Assembly (NCBI GenBank): GCA_018647405.1
Contig: JABGTD010000036.1
Location: 1 to 42,675, forward strand
Direction: 5' to 3'
DNA from: Nitrososphaerota archaeon
GTDB taxonomy: Archaea; Thermoproteota; Nitrososphaeria; Nitrososphaerales; Nitrosopumilaceae
DNA length: 42,675 nt
Position numbers and translations under genes: made by a program. The notes below the pieces were generated by a model, which saw only the letters and a program-made list of their open reading frames with translations, ran no database searches and had not been told where the DNA came from. Each line of letters begins with the position of its first letter. Within the stretch, counting starts at the first letter, position 1. This document shows positions 6,912 to 16,137 of the stretch, in pieces.

Positions 6912-8172
6912 GATTTTGATATTGATATTTTTTAATCTTAATTAATTCAAAATACGATCCAAATTTATTTGCGTCATCCACTCCATCTAGTCCCTCGGAA
7001 CCTGTAGGCTCTACCTCGAATTCTTTAATTTTCTTATATGTTGTATTTCTTTCAGCAGGAATTCTTCCTATACTTCTAATCAAGTGTCGTATTTCTTTTG
7101 GTCTTAATAGCTGACCATATTCTGCACCTGCTGCAGTTGATATGCTCTCATTGACTAGTGTTCCTCCAAAATCATTTGCTCCCCAATTGAGAAGTAATTG
7201 TGAAAACTTTGGTCCCTCTTTTACCCATGACATTTGGATGTTGTCTATTACATTATTCAACATGATTCGTGAAATTGCATGAACTAGAAGTGCATCATTT
7301 GAATTTGCACCTTTTTTGATACCTTCGTGAAGTTGATGTTTGTACATTGGTGCTTCAGAATAAATAAAATTGAGTGGAACAAATTCTGTAAATCCTCCTG
7401 TTTCTTTTTGAATTTCTCTAATTGTATCTAGATGGTTCACTCTGTGTTCATTTGTTTCTAAATGACCAAACATCATAGTTGATGTTGATTTTATGCCCAT
7501 CTTATGTGCAGTTTTTATGACATCGGTCCAATCTTTTACTGAAATTCTCCCTGGAGAAATTTTATCACGTAGTTTTTGATTAAGTATTTCTGCTGCAGTT
7601 CCTGGAATTGTATCTACTCCTGCATCTTTTAATCTACTTAGATATTCTTTTGTTGAAATCTTTGATCTGCTTGCACCATAAAGAATTTCTTCTGGAGAAA
7701 ATCCATGTATGTGTATATCTGGAACTTCTGTTTTGATTTCTCTACAAATGTTTTCATATAATCCTGCATCCATATCTGGTGGAAGTCCTGCTTGAACACA
7801 TACTTCTGTAGCTCCGTACGTGTATGCTTCTTTTGCTCTTCGTGTGATTTCTTCAATAGGGAGTGTATATCCTTCTTCTTCTCTAAAATCTCTACTAAAT
7901 GCACAAAAACCACATTGTTTTATGCATACATTTGTGAAATTGATATTTCTATTAACCACATAAGTTACTGTATCTCCTACTTTTTTTCTCCGTAAATAAT
8001 CTGCAACTTTGCCAACAAGTTGGAAATCAATTCCTTCTGCGTCAAATAGAACTAAAGCTTCTCTAGATGTAATATCTTTTCCAGAAATTGCTTTATTGAG
8101 AATTGCTGCAATTACGGGATCTGCATATTGTAAAATTCCATCTATGTCTTTATTTTTTAAATTCATTTCCAA
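6874..8172 (-). CDS. cofH: FO synthase subunit 2 (CofH, radical SAM)
   Basis: CofH transfers the 4-hydroxybenzyl part of tyrosine to 5-amino-6-(D-ribitylamino)uracil, the first half of FO synthesis for the deazaflavin coenzyme F420. The radical SAM motif CX3CX2C is present (C83, C87, C90, within NVCIKQCGFCAFSR), as is the family sequence YVVNRNINFTN. The 432-residue length is slightly long because of a C-terminal extension of about 40 residues. Its start lies inside the end of cofG (10-base overlap), a translational-coupling arrangement. Its stop overlaps the convergent exchanger gene by 38 bases. Confidence 0.95.
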   Translation of the reverse strand: MEMNLKNKDIDGILQYADPVIAAILNKAISGKDITSREALVLFDAEGIDFQLVGKVADYLRRKKVGDTVTYVVNRNINFTNVCIKQCGFCAFSRDFREEEGYTLPIEEITRRAKEAYTYGATEVCVQAGLPPDMDAGLYENICREIKTEVPDIHIHGFSPEEILYGASRSKISTKEYLSRLKDAGVDTIPGTAAEILNQKLRDKISPGRISVKDWTDVIKTAHKMGIKSTSTMMFGHLETNEHRVNHLDTIREIQKETGGFTEFVPLNFIYSEAPMYKHQLHEGIKKGANSNDALLVHAISRIMLNNVIDNIQMSWVKEGPKFSQLLLNWGANDFGGTLVNESISTAAGAEYGQLLRPKEIRHLIRSIGRIPAERNTTYKKIKEFEVEPTGSEGLDGVDDANKFGSYFELIKIKKYQYQNPRKNLVKDSPNM

Positions 8173-9326
8173 TAACTCTCTTTTACGTAATCTTCCTCAT
8201 CCGCAATTAAAGATATTCTTTGTTTTAGGTCATTATTTACTAGCGAAATGAATTCTGGATATACTGGAAATCTGGCTTTAAATGAAAAACCTAAATCCTC
8301 ACATTTTTTCTCAACATTTTGAATATTTGGCCATGAAAACTCTGGATTTACATAATCTGACGTAATGGGTGAAATTCCTCCCCAATCATTAACTCCAACG
8401 GATAAAAATTCATGATAATTTTCTGGTGACAGGTTAGGCGGAATCTGAATATTTGTATCTGGCATTATAATTCTACATAATGCAACTATTGTCTTGAAAT
8501 AATTTTCTTCTGGTGTTGAATGTTGAGACATTGATGTTTTTGGTTTTGGATGAAAATTTTGTAATATGATTTCTTGAATATTTCCATATTCATCATGAAT
8601 TTTCTTGATGTCTAATATTGATTGAATACATTCTTCAATATTTTCTCCAATTCCTACTAGAATTCCTGTGGTCATTGGAATTTTTAGTTCACCTGAATTT
8701 TTTAGAATATTTAATCTTGCAATTGGATCCTTACTTGGTGCATCCTGATGTGGCATTCCTGTTTCTCTCAATCTCGGACTAGAATTTTCAAGCATCAATC
8801 CCATACTAACATTAGTCTTTTGTAGCTCTTTCATTTCATTTTTAGCAAGGTTTCCTGCGTTCGTATGAGGGAAAATTCCTTCATTCAATACCATCTCTGA
8901 ACAATGAATCAAATATTCTGATGTAGATGAAAATCCTTCATCTCTTAACCATTTTTTTGCTTCTGAATATTTTTGTTCAGGCCTTTCTCCTGTAACAAAT
9001 AATGCTTCAGTACAATTATATTTTTTCGCCAATATTGCCAATTCTTTGACCGTCTGCTTATTCATCAATGATAATTTTGTATCATTAGGTTCGGCTTTGT
9101 ATGTACAATATGAGCATGTATCTCTACACAGATTAATTATATTAAAAAATGCTTTTTTTGAAAAACTAACAGTTCTGCCTTTTTGTTTATCTCTAATTCT
9201 TGATGCTGTGTCAAATATGATTTCTTTAGGAGCACTTTCAGCTAATTCTAAAATCTCGTCTTTACTGATCTCTTTTAATTCCTCGATTTTATGGATTATT
9301 TCGAAATCAAATTGTAACTTACTCAA
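8163..9326 (-). CDS. cofG: FO synthase subunit 1 (CofG, radical SAM)
   Basis: CofG completes the deazaflavin ring on the CofH product to give FO. The radical SAM cluster CX3CX2C is at C67, C71 and C74 (NLCRDTCSYCTYKAE). Further family marks are LFVTGERPE, the LMLENSSPRL stretch and SVGVNDWGGISPIT near the C-terminus. It is the upstream gene of a cofG-cofH pair with overlapping ends, so the two subunits are made together. The other F420 genes in the window, cofC and cofD, are about 19 kb away. Confidence 0.95.
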   Translation of the reverse strand: MSKLQFDFEIIHKIEELKEISKDEILELAESAPKEIIFDTASRIRDKQKGRTVSFSKKAFFNIINLCRDTCSYCTYKAEPNDTKLSLMNKQTVKELAILAKKYNCTEALFVTGERPEQKYSEAKKWLRDEGFSSTSEYLIHCSEMVLNEGIFPHTNAGNLAKNEMKELQKTNVSMGLMLENSSPRLRETGMPHQDAPSKDPIARLNILKNSGELKIPMTTGILVGIGENIEECIQSILDIKKIHDEYGNIQEIILQNFHPKPKTSMSQHSTPEENYFKTIVALCRIIMPDTNIQIPPNLSPENYHEFLSVGVNDWGGISPITSDYVNPEFSWPNIQNVEKKCEDLGFSFKARFPVYPEFISLVNNDLKQRISLIADEEDYVKESYWK

Positions 9327-9368
9327 TGTTTCAAAATTGAATACGGTCTATTTAATTTTGTAGAAATT

Positions 9369-10499
9369 TTATCTAGGTCTTTCCTCAAGAACCATTGTTA
9401 ATTCCAACATCTCTCCATTTCTGTTTACTGATAGAACCATATCGTCTCCTATGGATTTCTCTCTTTGAAGATGGACCAATATATCTGAAATTTTCCTAAC
9501 TGTCTTTCCATCAATTGCTAAAATTATGTCTCCATCCAATGCAAATTCCCTTCCATCCATCTCTTTTGTTTCGGTTACTCCTAACAATCCTGCTAATTCT
9601 GCTGGACTTTCTTCAATTACAGATACGACCAAAAATCCTTTTGAACTTTTTAACCCTCTCACTTCTGCAAGCTCTGGGTCAACATCTGTTCCCGAAATAC
9701 CCATCCATGGATGTTTAAACTCTCCATTTTCGATTAGTACTGGAACTACTTTCTTTACTGTATTTGACGGAACTGCAAATCCAATTCCGGAAAATTCTCC
9801 AGTTGCTGATTGTATGGCTGTATTAATTCCTACAACTTCACCTTTCATGTTAATCAATGGCCCTCCAGAATTACCTGGATTAATTGCAGCATCTGTTTGT
9901 ATTACGTCTGGAATTGAATATCCTGATTCTTGTGGAAGTAGTCTTCCAATTTGACTAACAATTCCTGATGTCATTGAACCGGATAGTCCAAATGGATTTC
10001 CAATAGCTGCAATTCTCTCACCAACTTTTAGTTTTGATGAATCTCCAATTTTGATTGGTTGCAGATATGTATTCGATGGACTAACTTTGACAACTGCAAT
10101 GTCTAAATCTTGGTCTGTTCCTATAACCTCTCCGATATATGATTCTCCATCTAGAAATGTTACTGTTACTTTTTGTGCATCTCTTACGACGTGTTGATTA
10201 GTGATGACATAGCCATCTTCTGAATAAACAAACCCTGAACCCATTCCACCATCTGATTCTCCTCTCAGAACATTGACTTGTACCACGCTCTCTTCAGATT
10301 TTTCAAAAATATCTATTAATGAATAGTCGTAACTTTTTACTACTCCTATTGTTTCTCCAATTGTTTCTGCATGGTTACCATTTGTAACAATTAATTCTCC
10401 TGTACCATTATCTGTAATAGCGTTGAATGATACAAAAACTGCAAAAATTATTGCCGCTGTTGCAATTACTCCTCCAACAATAATACCATTGTTTGCCAT
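9369..10499 (-). CDS. HtrA/DegP-like trypsin-fold serine protease with PDZ domain, membrane-anchored
   Basis: A 376-residue protein with an N-terminal membrane anchor (residues about 7-27), a chymotrypsin-fold domain (about 60-255) and one PDZ domain (about 260-376). The catalytic triad is intact: H103 in TNQHVV, D133 in DLDIAVVK and S211 in GNSGGPL. It should degrade or chaperone misfolded proteins outside the cytoplasmic membrane. A single PDZ domain matches DegS/HhoA-like members more than DegP. It lies between cofG and a glycosyltransferase on the same strand, with separate intergenic gaps. Confidence 0.93.
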   Translation of the reverse strand: MANNGIIVGGVIATAAIIFAVFVSFNAITDNGTGELIVTNGNHAETIGETIGVVKSYDYSLIDIFEKSEESVVQVNVLRGESDGGMGSGFVYSEDGYVITNQHVVRDAQKVTVTFLDGESYIGEVIGTDQDLDIAVVKVSPSNTYLQPIKIGDSSKLKVGERIAAIGNPFGLSGSMTSGIVSQIGRLLPQESGYSIPDVIQTDAAINPGNSGGPLINMKGEVVGINTAIQSATGEFSGIGFAVPSNTVKKVVPVLIENGEFKHPWMGISGTDVDPELAEVRGLKSSKGFLVVSVIEESPAELAGLLGVTETKEMDGREFALDGDIILAIDGKTVRKISDILVHLQREKSIGDDMVLSVNRNGEMLELTMVLEERPR

Positions 10500-10553
10500 G
10501 ATGAAATTGTGTTTGTTTAAACTATAACCCTTACTAATTTTTGTTATATTTTA

Positions 10554-11765
10554 TTACACTTTAAGATAATTTTGAGAAAATTCTTTAACGGAATATTTTC
10601 GACCTCTCCATGATACTGCAGTAGATTTGTTTGCATGTAAAATGCCTGAAAGAAAACCAAGTATTACAACAATACTTCCAATAGGTGCACATATCGAATT
10701 CACTATGTTTAGTTTTAATCCCATTCTAGTTTCCATTAAAGATGCTGAAAAAATTGTGATTGTAGAAATAATTGCAGAAATTAGCAAAGTTGTAAACGAT
10801 AGGCTTGATTCAAAAGCAATAATTGAATATCCCAGTAATGGAATTGGCATAAACAAAATGAACAGTACTGCGAAGAATACGCCTATTGCTGATGAAGAGC
10901 TTTGATGATATAGTGGAACCATTAATCGTTTCAATCCGTTCCACATTTCTTTTGAACTTCTTGAATACAACGCTTCGATCAGATGTTCCCCTCTGACCAT
11001 CTTTAATGCATATCCTGATTCTTTAGTTATTTTACCTAATGCCCCATCCTCAATTATTTCCTGTTTAACTTTTTCATGAGTACCAATTTCTTCATACACT
11101 TTTCGTTTAATTATAAAAAAACTACCAAAAAAATATCCTACCTTCTTCTTTGGATTATTTACATTCAGTGCGGAGTATCTTGAATGTAGAAATGTAGATA
11201 ACATCGGTAAAGTTATTTTTGTAATTCTATCAATACAACGAAGTCGCGGAATAACTGTTAGCGCATCGAGATTTTCTGATTGTAGATGTGCTACCGCCAA
11301 TGTAATTACATTTTTCTCAAATTTTGTATCTGCATCTGTAAATAACATGATCTCTCCTGTAGCTTTTTTGAATCCCTCCATACATGCCCAATTTTTTCCC
11401 ATCCATTTTTCGGGTTTTTCTCTCGCACTCACATGAATGATTTTTGAATTATCTTTTGCAAATTTTGCGATAATTTCTGCTGTTTTATCTTCTGAGGAAT
11501 CATCAATTGCGATTACTTCGAAATCTTTGTAATCTTGTAAACTTAATGTCTCTAAACACTTTGAGATAAAATCCTCTTCATTTCTTGCAGGTAAAATTAC
11601 TGACACTTTTGGCGTTGTTCTACTTTTATTTTCAAATATGTCTAAAAATGGTGTTTTGGTAAATGATTGATACATAGAATGCAATAATGAAAGCCACGCC
11701 AAAAAAACTCCTACAAGTATGGCTGTAAAAATAAAATTGAAAACATCAATGAAAACATCTACCAT
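10554..11765 (-). CDS. Membrane-associated family 2 glycosyltransferase
   Basis: A 403-residue GT-A glycosyltransferase. An N-terminal membrane span (about 10-30) is followed by the GT2 catalytic domain: SVILPARNEE at 55-64, the nucleotide-binding IDDSSEDKT at 87-95 and the metal-binding DAD at 144-146. Three or four membrane segments occupy about 285-385. The architecture resembles CrtQ/hydroxychlorobactene-type enzymes acting on lipid acceptors. Substrate and acceptor are not decidable. The TAATG junction (1-base overlap) with the upstream START-like gene indicates a two-gene operon, possibly lipid- or polyisoprenoid-related. Confidence 0.88.
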   Translation of the reverse strand: MVDVFIDVFNFIFTAILVGVFLAWLSLLHSMYQSFTKTPFLDIFENKSRTTPKVSVILPARNEEDFISKCLETLSLQDYKDFEVIAIDDSSEDKTAEIIAKFAKDNSKIIHVSAREKPEKWMGKNWACMEGFKKATGEIMLFTDADTKFEKNVITLAVAHLQSENLDALTVIPRLRCIDRITKITLPMLSTFLHSRYSALNVNNPKKKVGYFFGSFFIIKRKVYEEIGTHEKVKQEIIEDGALGKITKESGYALKMVRGEHLIEALYSRSSKEMWNGLKRLMVPLYHQSSSSAIGVFFAVLFILFMPIPLLGYSIIAFESSLSFTTLLISAIISTITIFSASLMETRMGLKLNIVNSICAPIGSIVVILGFLSGILHANKSTAVSWRGRKYSVKEFSQNYLKV

Positions 11766-12193
11766 TAATTTTCCACATCTTTTTTAATTTCTTGAAGTGC
11801 TTGTTCAGTTCCACTTTTGATATGTTTTTTTATTATTCCTGTGAACATGCCCATTTTTCCCGAAAGTTTCACATCCCAAACTGCTTCTAATTCGCATGAA
11901 TTATTCATATTTTTTAACGTGAGAATTTTCTCTCCTACTATTACTCCTTTCGTAAATACTGCCTTAATCGACTCTTTTGGAATGATTGTTACTTCTTGTA
12001 AGCATTTTTGATCACGAAATGCAATTGTTATTTCTCTTGATATGTGATTACCATTACTTGAAATATTTTTAACTTCTTTCGTACCTTTCCAAAATTTTGG
12101 TTCATTATCAATATCTGATATGACGTCCCAAATTTTTTCTTGAGTTGAATTAATTATCACTGATGTCTTAATTTCTGCCATATTTTCATCCAA
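11765..12193 (-). CDS. SRPBCC (START-like / polyketide cyclase type) protein
   Basis: A 142-residue protein with the helix-grip pattern of the SRPBCC superfamily. It has an opening strand (IKTSVIINSTQEKIWDVISDID), a Trp-containing loop (EPKFWKGTKEV), alternating beta strands and a long C-terminal amphipathic helix. These proteins bind hydrophobic ligands or lipids in a deep cavity. It is translationally coupled to the downstream membrane glycosyltransferase, so a lipid-carrier role for that enzyme is plausible but unproven. An in-frame Met at codon 5 is an alternative start. Confidence 0.8.
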   Translation of the reverse strand: MDENMAEIKTSVIINSTQEKIWDVISDIDNEPKFWKGTKEVKNISSNGNHISREITIAFRDQKCLQEVTIIPKESIKAVFTKGVIVGEKILTLKNMNNSCELEAVWDVKLSGKMGMFTGIIKKHIKSGTEQALQEIKKDVEN

Positions 12194-12286
12194 TTACTCG
12201 AAAATATTAGGTTTATCAAATTTTAGATGCAATATACAGTCTAAAAATTTAGAAATTAATTTTAAACCGTCTGTATTTGATGCATT

Positions 12287-12613
12287 ATGGATGATATTTC
12301 GTATGATAATTTTTCAAAATTAGATCTACGTGTAGCAAAAATTGTATCCACTGAAAAAATACCTGATAAATCACGAATAATTAAAGGTACAATCTCTTTG
12401 GGAGATGAAGAACGTGATGTAATAATTGGCGGTGCACAATTTTATGAGCCTGAAGATCTGATAGGAAAAACGGTAATTGTTGTTGCAAATTTGGAACCTA
12501 AAAAAATGGCTGGTGTTGAATCCAATGCAATGTTGTTAGCTGCTGATATTGATGATAAACCATTTTGGTTAACCGTTGATGATGATGTTCCTGCAGGAAC
12601 AAAGATCAAATAG
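12287..12613 (+). CDS. Stand-alone tRNA-binding OB-fold protein (MetRS C-terminal-domain / CsaA-like)
   Basis: A 108-residue protein consisting only of the EMAPII/tRNA_bind OB fold. It shows the family signature DLRVAKI near residue 14, VVANLEPKKMAG(V)ESNAMLLAA around 65-85 and the PAGTKI ending. In archaea such single-domain proteins either act in trans with methionyl-tRNA synthetase or resemble the bacterial chaperone CsaA. The sequence does not separate the two. It is transcribed divergently from the SRPBCC gene across a 93-base gap and ends 4 bases before the stop of convergent tbp. Confidence 0.88.
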   Translation: MDDISYDNFSKLDLRVAKIVSTEKIPDKSRIIKGTISLGDEERDVIIGGAQFYEPEDLIGKTVIVVANLEPKKMAGVESNAMLLAADIDDKPFWLTVDDDVPAGTKIK

Positions 12614-12617
12614 TTCT

Positions 12618-13178
<561 letters not shown>

Positions 13179-13283
13179 ATCACAATGTAGAAAATATCAT
13201 TAATAAAAATACTCGTGAAATTACACGTTTTCTGTCTCGATTGCATGGATATGATTAAATTACAAAATTAAAGTAATTGATTA

Positions 13284-14408
13284 TTGGAAATTTTTGGTTA
13301 CAATCTTGATGAATTTTTAGCGTGGGTTGGTGAGGATATTGACACCGTAATGATGTTGATATGGATACTACCTGTCATAATTTTTGTTTTTTATGGACAA
13401 CGAATCCAACTGATAATATCATCAAATGAAATTAAAAAAGATATTGGAAAACTAGACGAATACACTACATCTACAAAAAAGGATTTTCTAAATTATGTAA
13501 AAACTAATCTTACCTACAAATCTGATCCGTCAAAAAAATTAGATAGTTTTTTTGACTATTTCACGATTATGCCTGTTGATATGGATCCTAATGGAATCAT
13601 TTCAAAAATTAATCACCTAGTTCGTTCACGAGAAGATTTTATTAGATTACAAATTAATACAATGTTTTCTAATTTATCATCTGTAGAATTATCCAAACTT
13701 CAAAATTTATTAGAAATAGTTACTACTTTACAATTATTTCATAAATATACACGTCATCTATACCTCACTGCAAAAAAACAAAAAAACTTCCCGTTAATTT
13801 TACCATTACAAATGATGATTCCTTTCATTATGGAAGAGGCTGTTGCATTAAAAGATGCAATGCCTGCAATAAAAAATGGTCAGCCAATTGGTGATGGTAT
13901 TGGACCAATGATAGTTGGTGAAATGATGCTGGGTACTACAAAAGAATCTGCTGCAGTTGAAACAGTTTGGTCAAAAACAATTTTTGAAGATAGGGACTTA
14001 TTTTTATTAAAAGCTGAAGGTCCAAATGCAACTGTTGGCCGCCCTGGTGATGGACTTGAAAAGATAATTTCAATCAAAAAACCTGATCTAATAATTATGA
14101 TTGATGCATCATTGAAACTTGAAGGTGAGGATTCTGCATCTATAGCTAAAGGATTTGGTGCAGCAATTGGTGGTATTGGAACTGAACGATTCAAAATTGA
14201 AGAAATTGCTACTAATAACCAAATTCCAATTTTAGCTCTTGTTGTAAAACAATCAATTCATGAAGCTATTACTCTGATGACTAAAGAAATTGCAGATAGT
14301 GCAAAAACTGTCAAAGATGAACTTTATGAAATGATTAGAGAAAATACTTCTTCTGGACAATCGGTTCTAGTGATTGGTGTTGGAAATACTATTGGTGTAT
14401 CACAATGA
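13284..14408 (+). CDS. DUF1512-family archaeal membrane protein
   Basis: A 374-residue protein with one N-terminal membrane span (about 20-37), then a long soluble part that is helical to about residue 180 and alpha/beta with Gly-rich turns afterwards (KAEGPNATVGRPGDGLEKI, SIAKGFGAAIGGIGTERFKIEE). I recognise it as DUF1512, widespread in archaea and of unknown function. The start is TTG, chosen because it precedes EIFGYNLDEFLAW. The stop codon overlaps the ATG of the next small zinc-protein gene (ATGA), implying linked translation. Confidence 0.85.
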   Translation: MEIFGYNLDEFLAWVGEDIDTVMMLIWILPVIIFVFYGQRIQLIISSNEIKKDIGKLDEYTTSTKKDFLNYVKTNLTYKSDPSKKLDSFFDYFTIMPVDMDPNGIISKINHLVRSREDFIRLQINTMFSNLSSVELSKLQNLLEIVTTLQLFHKYTRHLYLTAKKQKNFPLILPLQMMIPFIMEEAVALKDAMPAIKNGQPIGDGIGPMIVGEMMLGTTKESAAVETVWSKTIFEDRDLFLLKAEGPNATVGRPGDGLEKIISIKKPDLIIMIDASLKLEGEDSASIAKGFGAAIGGIGTERFKIEEIATNNQIPILALVVKQSIHEAITLMTKEIADSAKTVKDELYEMIRENTSSGQSVLVIGVGNTIGVSQ

Positions 14409-14584
14409 GTAAATCAAAAAATATGATTTCCACATGCTATACTTCTATGGAATGTAATTCATGTAAATTCATAAAGAAAAGAAAATTCTCTGACGGTGAT
14501 GTTGTTTTTTCAAGTAATGAAAGTTGTTCTGAATGCGATGGAAAAATGTTAATTACAAAAATTTTCGGCGTAATTATGGATTAG
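14405..14584 (+). CDS. Small zinc-binding protein (59 aa) coupled to the DUF1512 gene
   Basis: The ATG at 14405 overlaps the TGA of the upstream gene. The 59 codons contain five cysteines, including CX2C pairs at C17/C20 and C41/C44 plus C11, separated by a Lys/Arg-rich stretch (KFIKKRKF). This spacing suits a small zinc ribbon that may bind nucleic acid. The last 11 bases overlap the 3' end of convergent map. I do not recognise a named family. The case rests on the ATGA overlap, regular cysteine spacing and tight packing between two genes. Confidence 0.65.
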   Translation: MSKSKNMISTCYTSMECNSCKFIKKRKFSDGDVVFSSNESCSECDGKMLITKIFGVIMD

Positions 14585-15467
14585 TAGTTATCATCACTCC
14601 ATTCTCATTTGGAATGAATGTGTGCTCTGCTTGAGCAACTCTCTGGCCATTTCCTTCTACTAGTACTGGATATGCATGAACTGCCTTTTTTTTGATCAAA
14701 ATATCCAAAATTTTCCTGGCATCCTTTTCTTCCCATTTTTCAAGTAACCATCTTAGTGCAAATGGCAACATATTGAAATTACTCCATATGTAATCTAACA
14801 TCTCATCTGCTTCCTTGTCTTTAGTTTTTTTCCTTGATGCTAATCCAAAAATGTTTTTTACTTTTCCCTCATGAACAAATCCTAATCCGTCTCCTGTTGT
14901 AACAAAAGGTTCACACGCAAATGCTTGTTCACTTGGAAAATTAAAAGACCCAATTGACCAAATATTTGGCACTGATTTGCCTGCATGAATTGTATATTGT
15001 TCTAAAGAATGCCCACTTAGATTTGCAATTGGAATTAATCCTAGATCTTTGATAGTTTTTTCTATTGTTCTTCCAACATCACTTGATTTGATTCCTGTTT
15101 TCATCATTGACATTGCGTTCTTTAATGCAGACTCTGCACCTTGAACAAGTGTATCAAATTCTGGATTGTAACATACTGTTACTGCTGTATCTGCAATGTA
15201 TCCGTCAATCTGTGCACCAAGATCAATTTTCACAAGATCATTATCTGTAATTGTTATCTCATCATTTGGTTCTGCTGTATAGTGTGCTGCTACTTCGTTA
15301 ATACTGGTATTTACTGGGAATGCACATTTTGCTCCTCGTTTTTTGATTTCTCCTTCAACATGTTCGCAAATTTCGTATACAGTCTTTCCTATCCAATCTG
15401 TTTTTCTAACATTTTCCCTAACTTCTCCGGCAATTTTTCCTGCTTTAATATAATCATCAAGTGCCAT
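14574..15467 (-). CDS. map: Methionine aminopeptidase, type II
   Basis: Removes the initiator methionine from new proteins. The pita-bread fold's metal ligands are visible: D82, D93, H153, E186 and E281, in DLGAQIDGYIADTAVTV, SGHSL, ACEPFV and AEHTF. H62 (AAHYTAEPND) is the usual substrate-site His. The insertion of about 60 residues between E186 and E281, with a helical segment (LDYIWSNFNMLPFALRWLLE), marks type II, the archaeal and eukaryotic form. At 297 residues it has typical archaeal length. It lies downstream of the divergent tRNA-Pro. Confidence 0.97.
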   Translation of the reverse strand: MALDDYIKAGKIAGEVRENVRKTDWIGKTVYEICEHVEGEIKKRGAKCAFPVNTSINEVAAHYTAEPNDEITITDNDLVKIDLGAQIDGYIADTAVTVCYNPEFDTLVQGAESALKNAMSMMKTGIKSSDVGRTIEKTIKDLGLIPIANLSGHSLEQYTIHAGKSVPNIWSIGSFNFPSEQAFACEPFVTTGDGLGFVHEGKVKNIFGLASRKKTKDKEADEMLDYIWSNFNMLPFALRWLLEKWEEKDARKILDILIKKKAVHAYPVLVEGNGQRVAQAEHTFIPNENGVMITTNP

Positions 15468-15503
15468 GCGCTATCTCTAATTTACTCAGTTAAGATTCTA
15501 TTG

Positions 15504-15510
15504 TTTAAAT
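15504..15510 (+). promoter_or_regulatory. TATA box of the tRNA-Pro gene
   Basis: TTTAAAT centred 26 bases upstream of the mature tRNA 5' end, the standard archaeal spacing. It is the only clear TATA-like element in the 65 bases between map and the tRNA. Confidence 0.55.
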
Positions 15511-15532
15511 TGGGCAATTGTTTTTGTTCGCT

Positions 15533-15606
15533 GGGAGCGTGGTCTAGCTTGGTATGATTCTGCGTTTGGGACGCAGAGGTCGCGCGTTCAAATCTCGCCG
15601 CTCCCA
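15533..15606 (+). tRNA. tRNA-Pro (anticodon TGG)
   Basis: A 74-nt cloverleaf. The acceptor stem GGGAGCG pairs with CGCTCCC (15599-15605), followed by discriminator A. The anticodon stem CTGCG/CGCAG encloses loop TTTGGGA with anticodon TGG at 15567-15569. The T loop is TTCAAAT. There is no intron and no encoded CCA. The T stem (GCGCG / CTCGC) has one C-U mismatch at 15585/15595. The other four pairs are intact. Confidence 0.95.
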
Positions 15607-15744
15607 TTTTACATATTTATACAAAGAATTGTCATATTATTCGCTGAACGATGAAGAAGAGTTAGAGTATGGAAATTGAATGAAATAATCTATTATCTGA
15701 GTTTGGCATTATGTTTTTATCAATAACCTTGAATAGAAAGTTAC

Positions 15745-16002
15745 TTGGCGCTTAAAAGAAAAGATTTTTTATTAATTATTGGAATTTTATTTTTTCTAAT
15801 TGGTTTAATGGGTGTTGGTCTGCCTCCAATTTATGCAATAATTATTTCATTGGCAATTTACTTTGGAATTCGTATTTTTGTTGGTCGTAGGAAAAAAATG
15901 ATTGAAGATTCTGTAGGTGAAGGAATATGTGTAAAATGCGGCTCAAAAATTGAGAATAAAAAATGTCCAATATGTGACAGAAAGAAATTTGGAAATGTAT
16001 GA
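15745..16002 (+). CDS. Small membrane protein with C-terminal zinc ribbon
   Basis: An 85-residue protein with two adjacent membrane segments (about 9-25 and 28-46), a basic stretch (GRRKKM) and a C-terminal zinc ribbon with CX2C pairs at about C62/C65 and C74/C77 (CVKCGSKIENKKCPIC). The topology puts the ribbon in the cytoplasm, next to the membrane. The start appears to be TTG at 15745, because no ATG precedes the first span. Function unknown. Such two-span/zinc-ribbon microproteins are common in archaea. The 138-base gap before it, after tRNA-Pro, holds nothing I can name. Confidence 0.75.
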   Translation: MALKRKDFLLIIGILFFLIGLMGVGLPPIYAIIISLAIYFGIRIFVGRRKKMIEDSVGEGICVKCGSKIENKKCPICDRKKFGNV

Positions 16003-16137
16003 TTTCTACGTTCAGTTTATACCAATTCACGCCTAATCTTTTGTAATGTACTCAAAAAGATATAAGACTTTGACAAACGGATCAACTTTTTCTCAATTTG
16101 ATTCTATTATTGCTAAAAAATGGAATAAGAATAGTAA

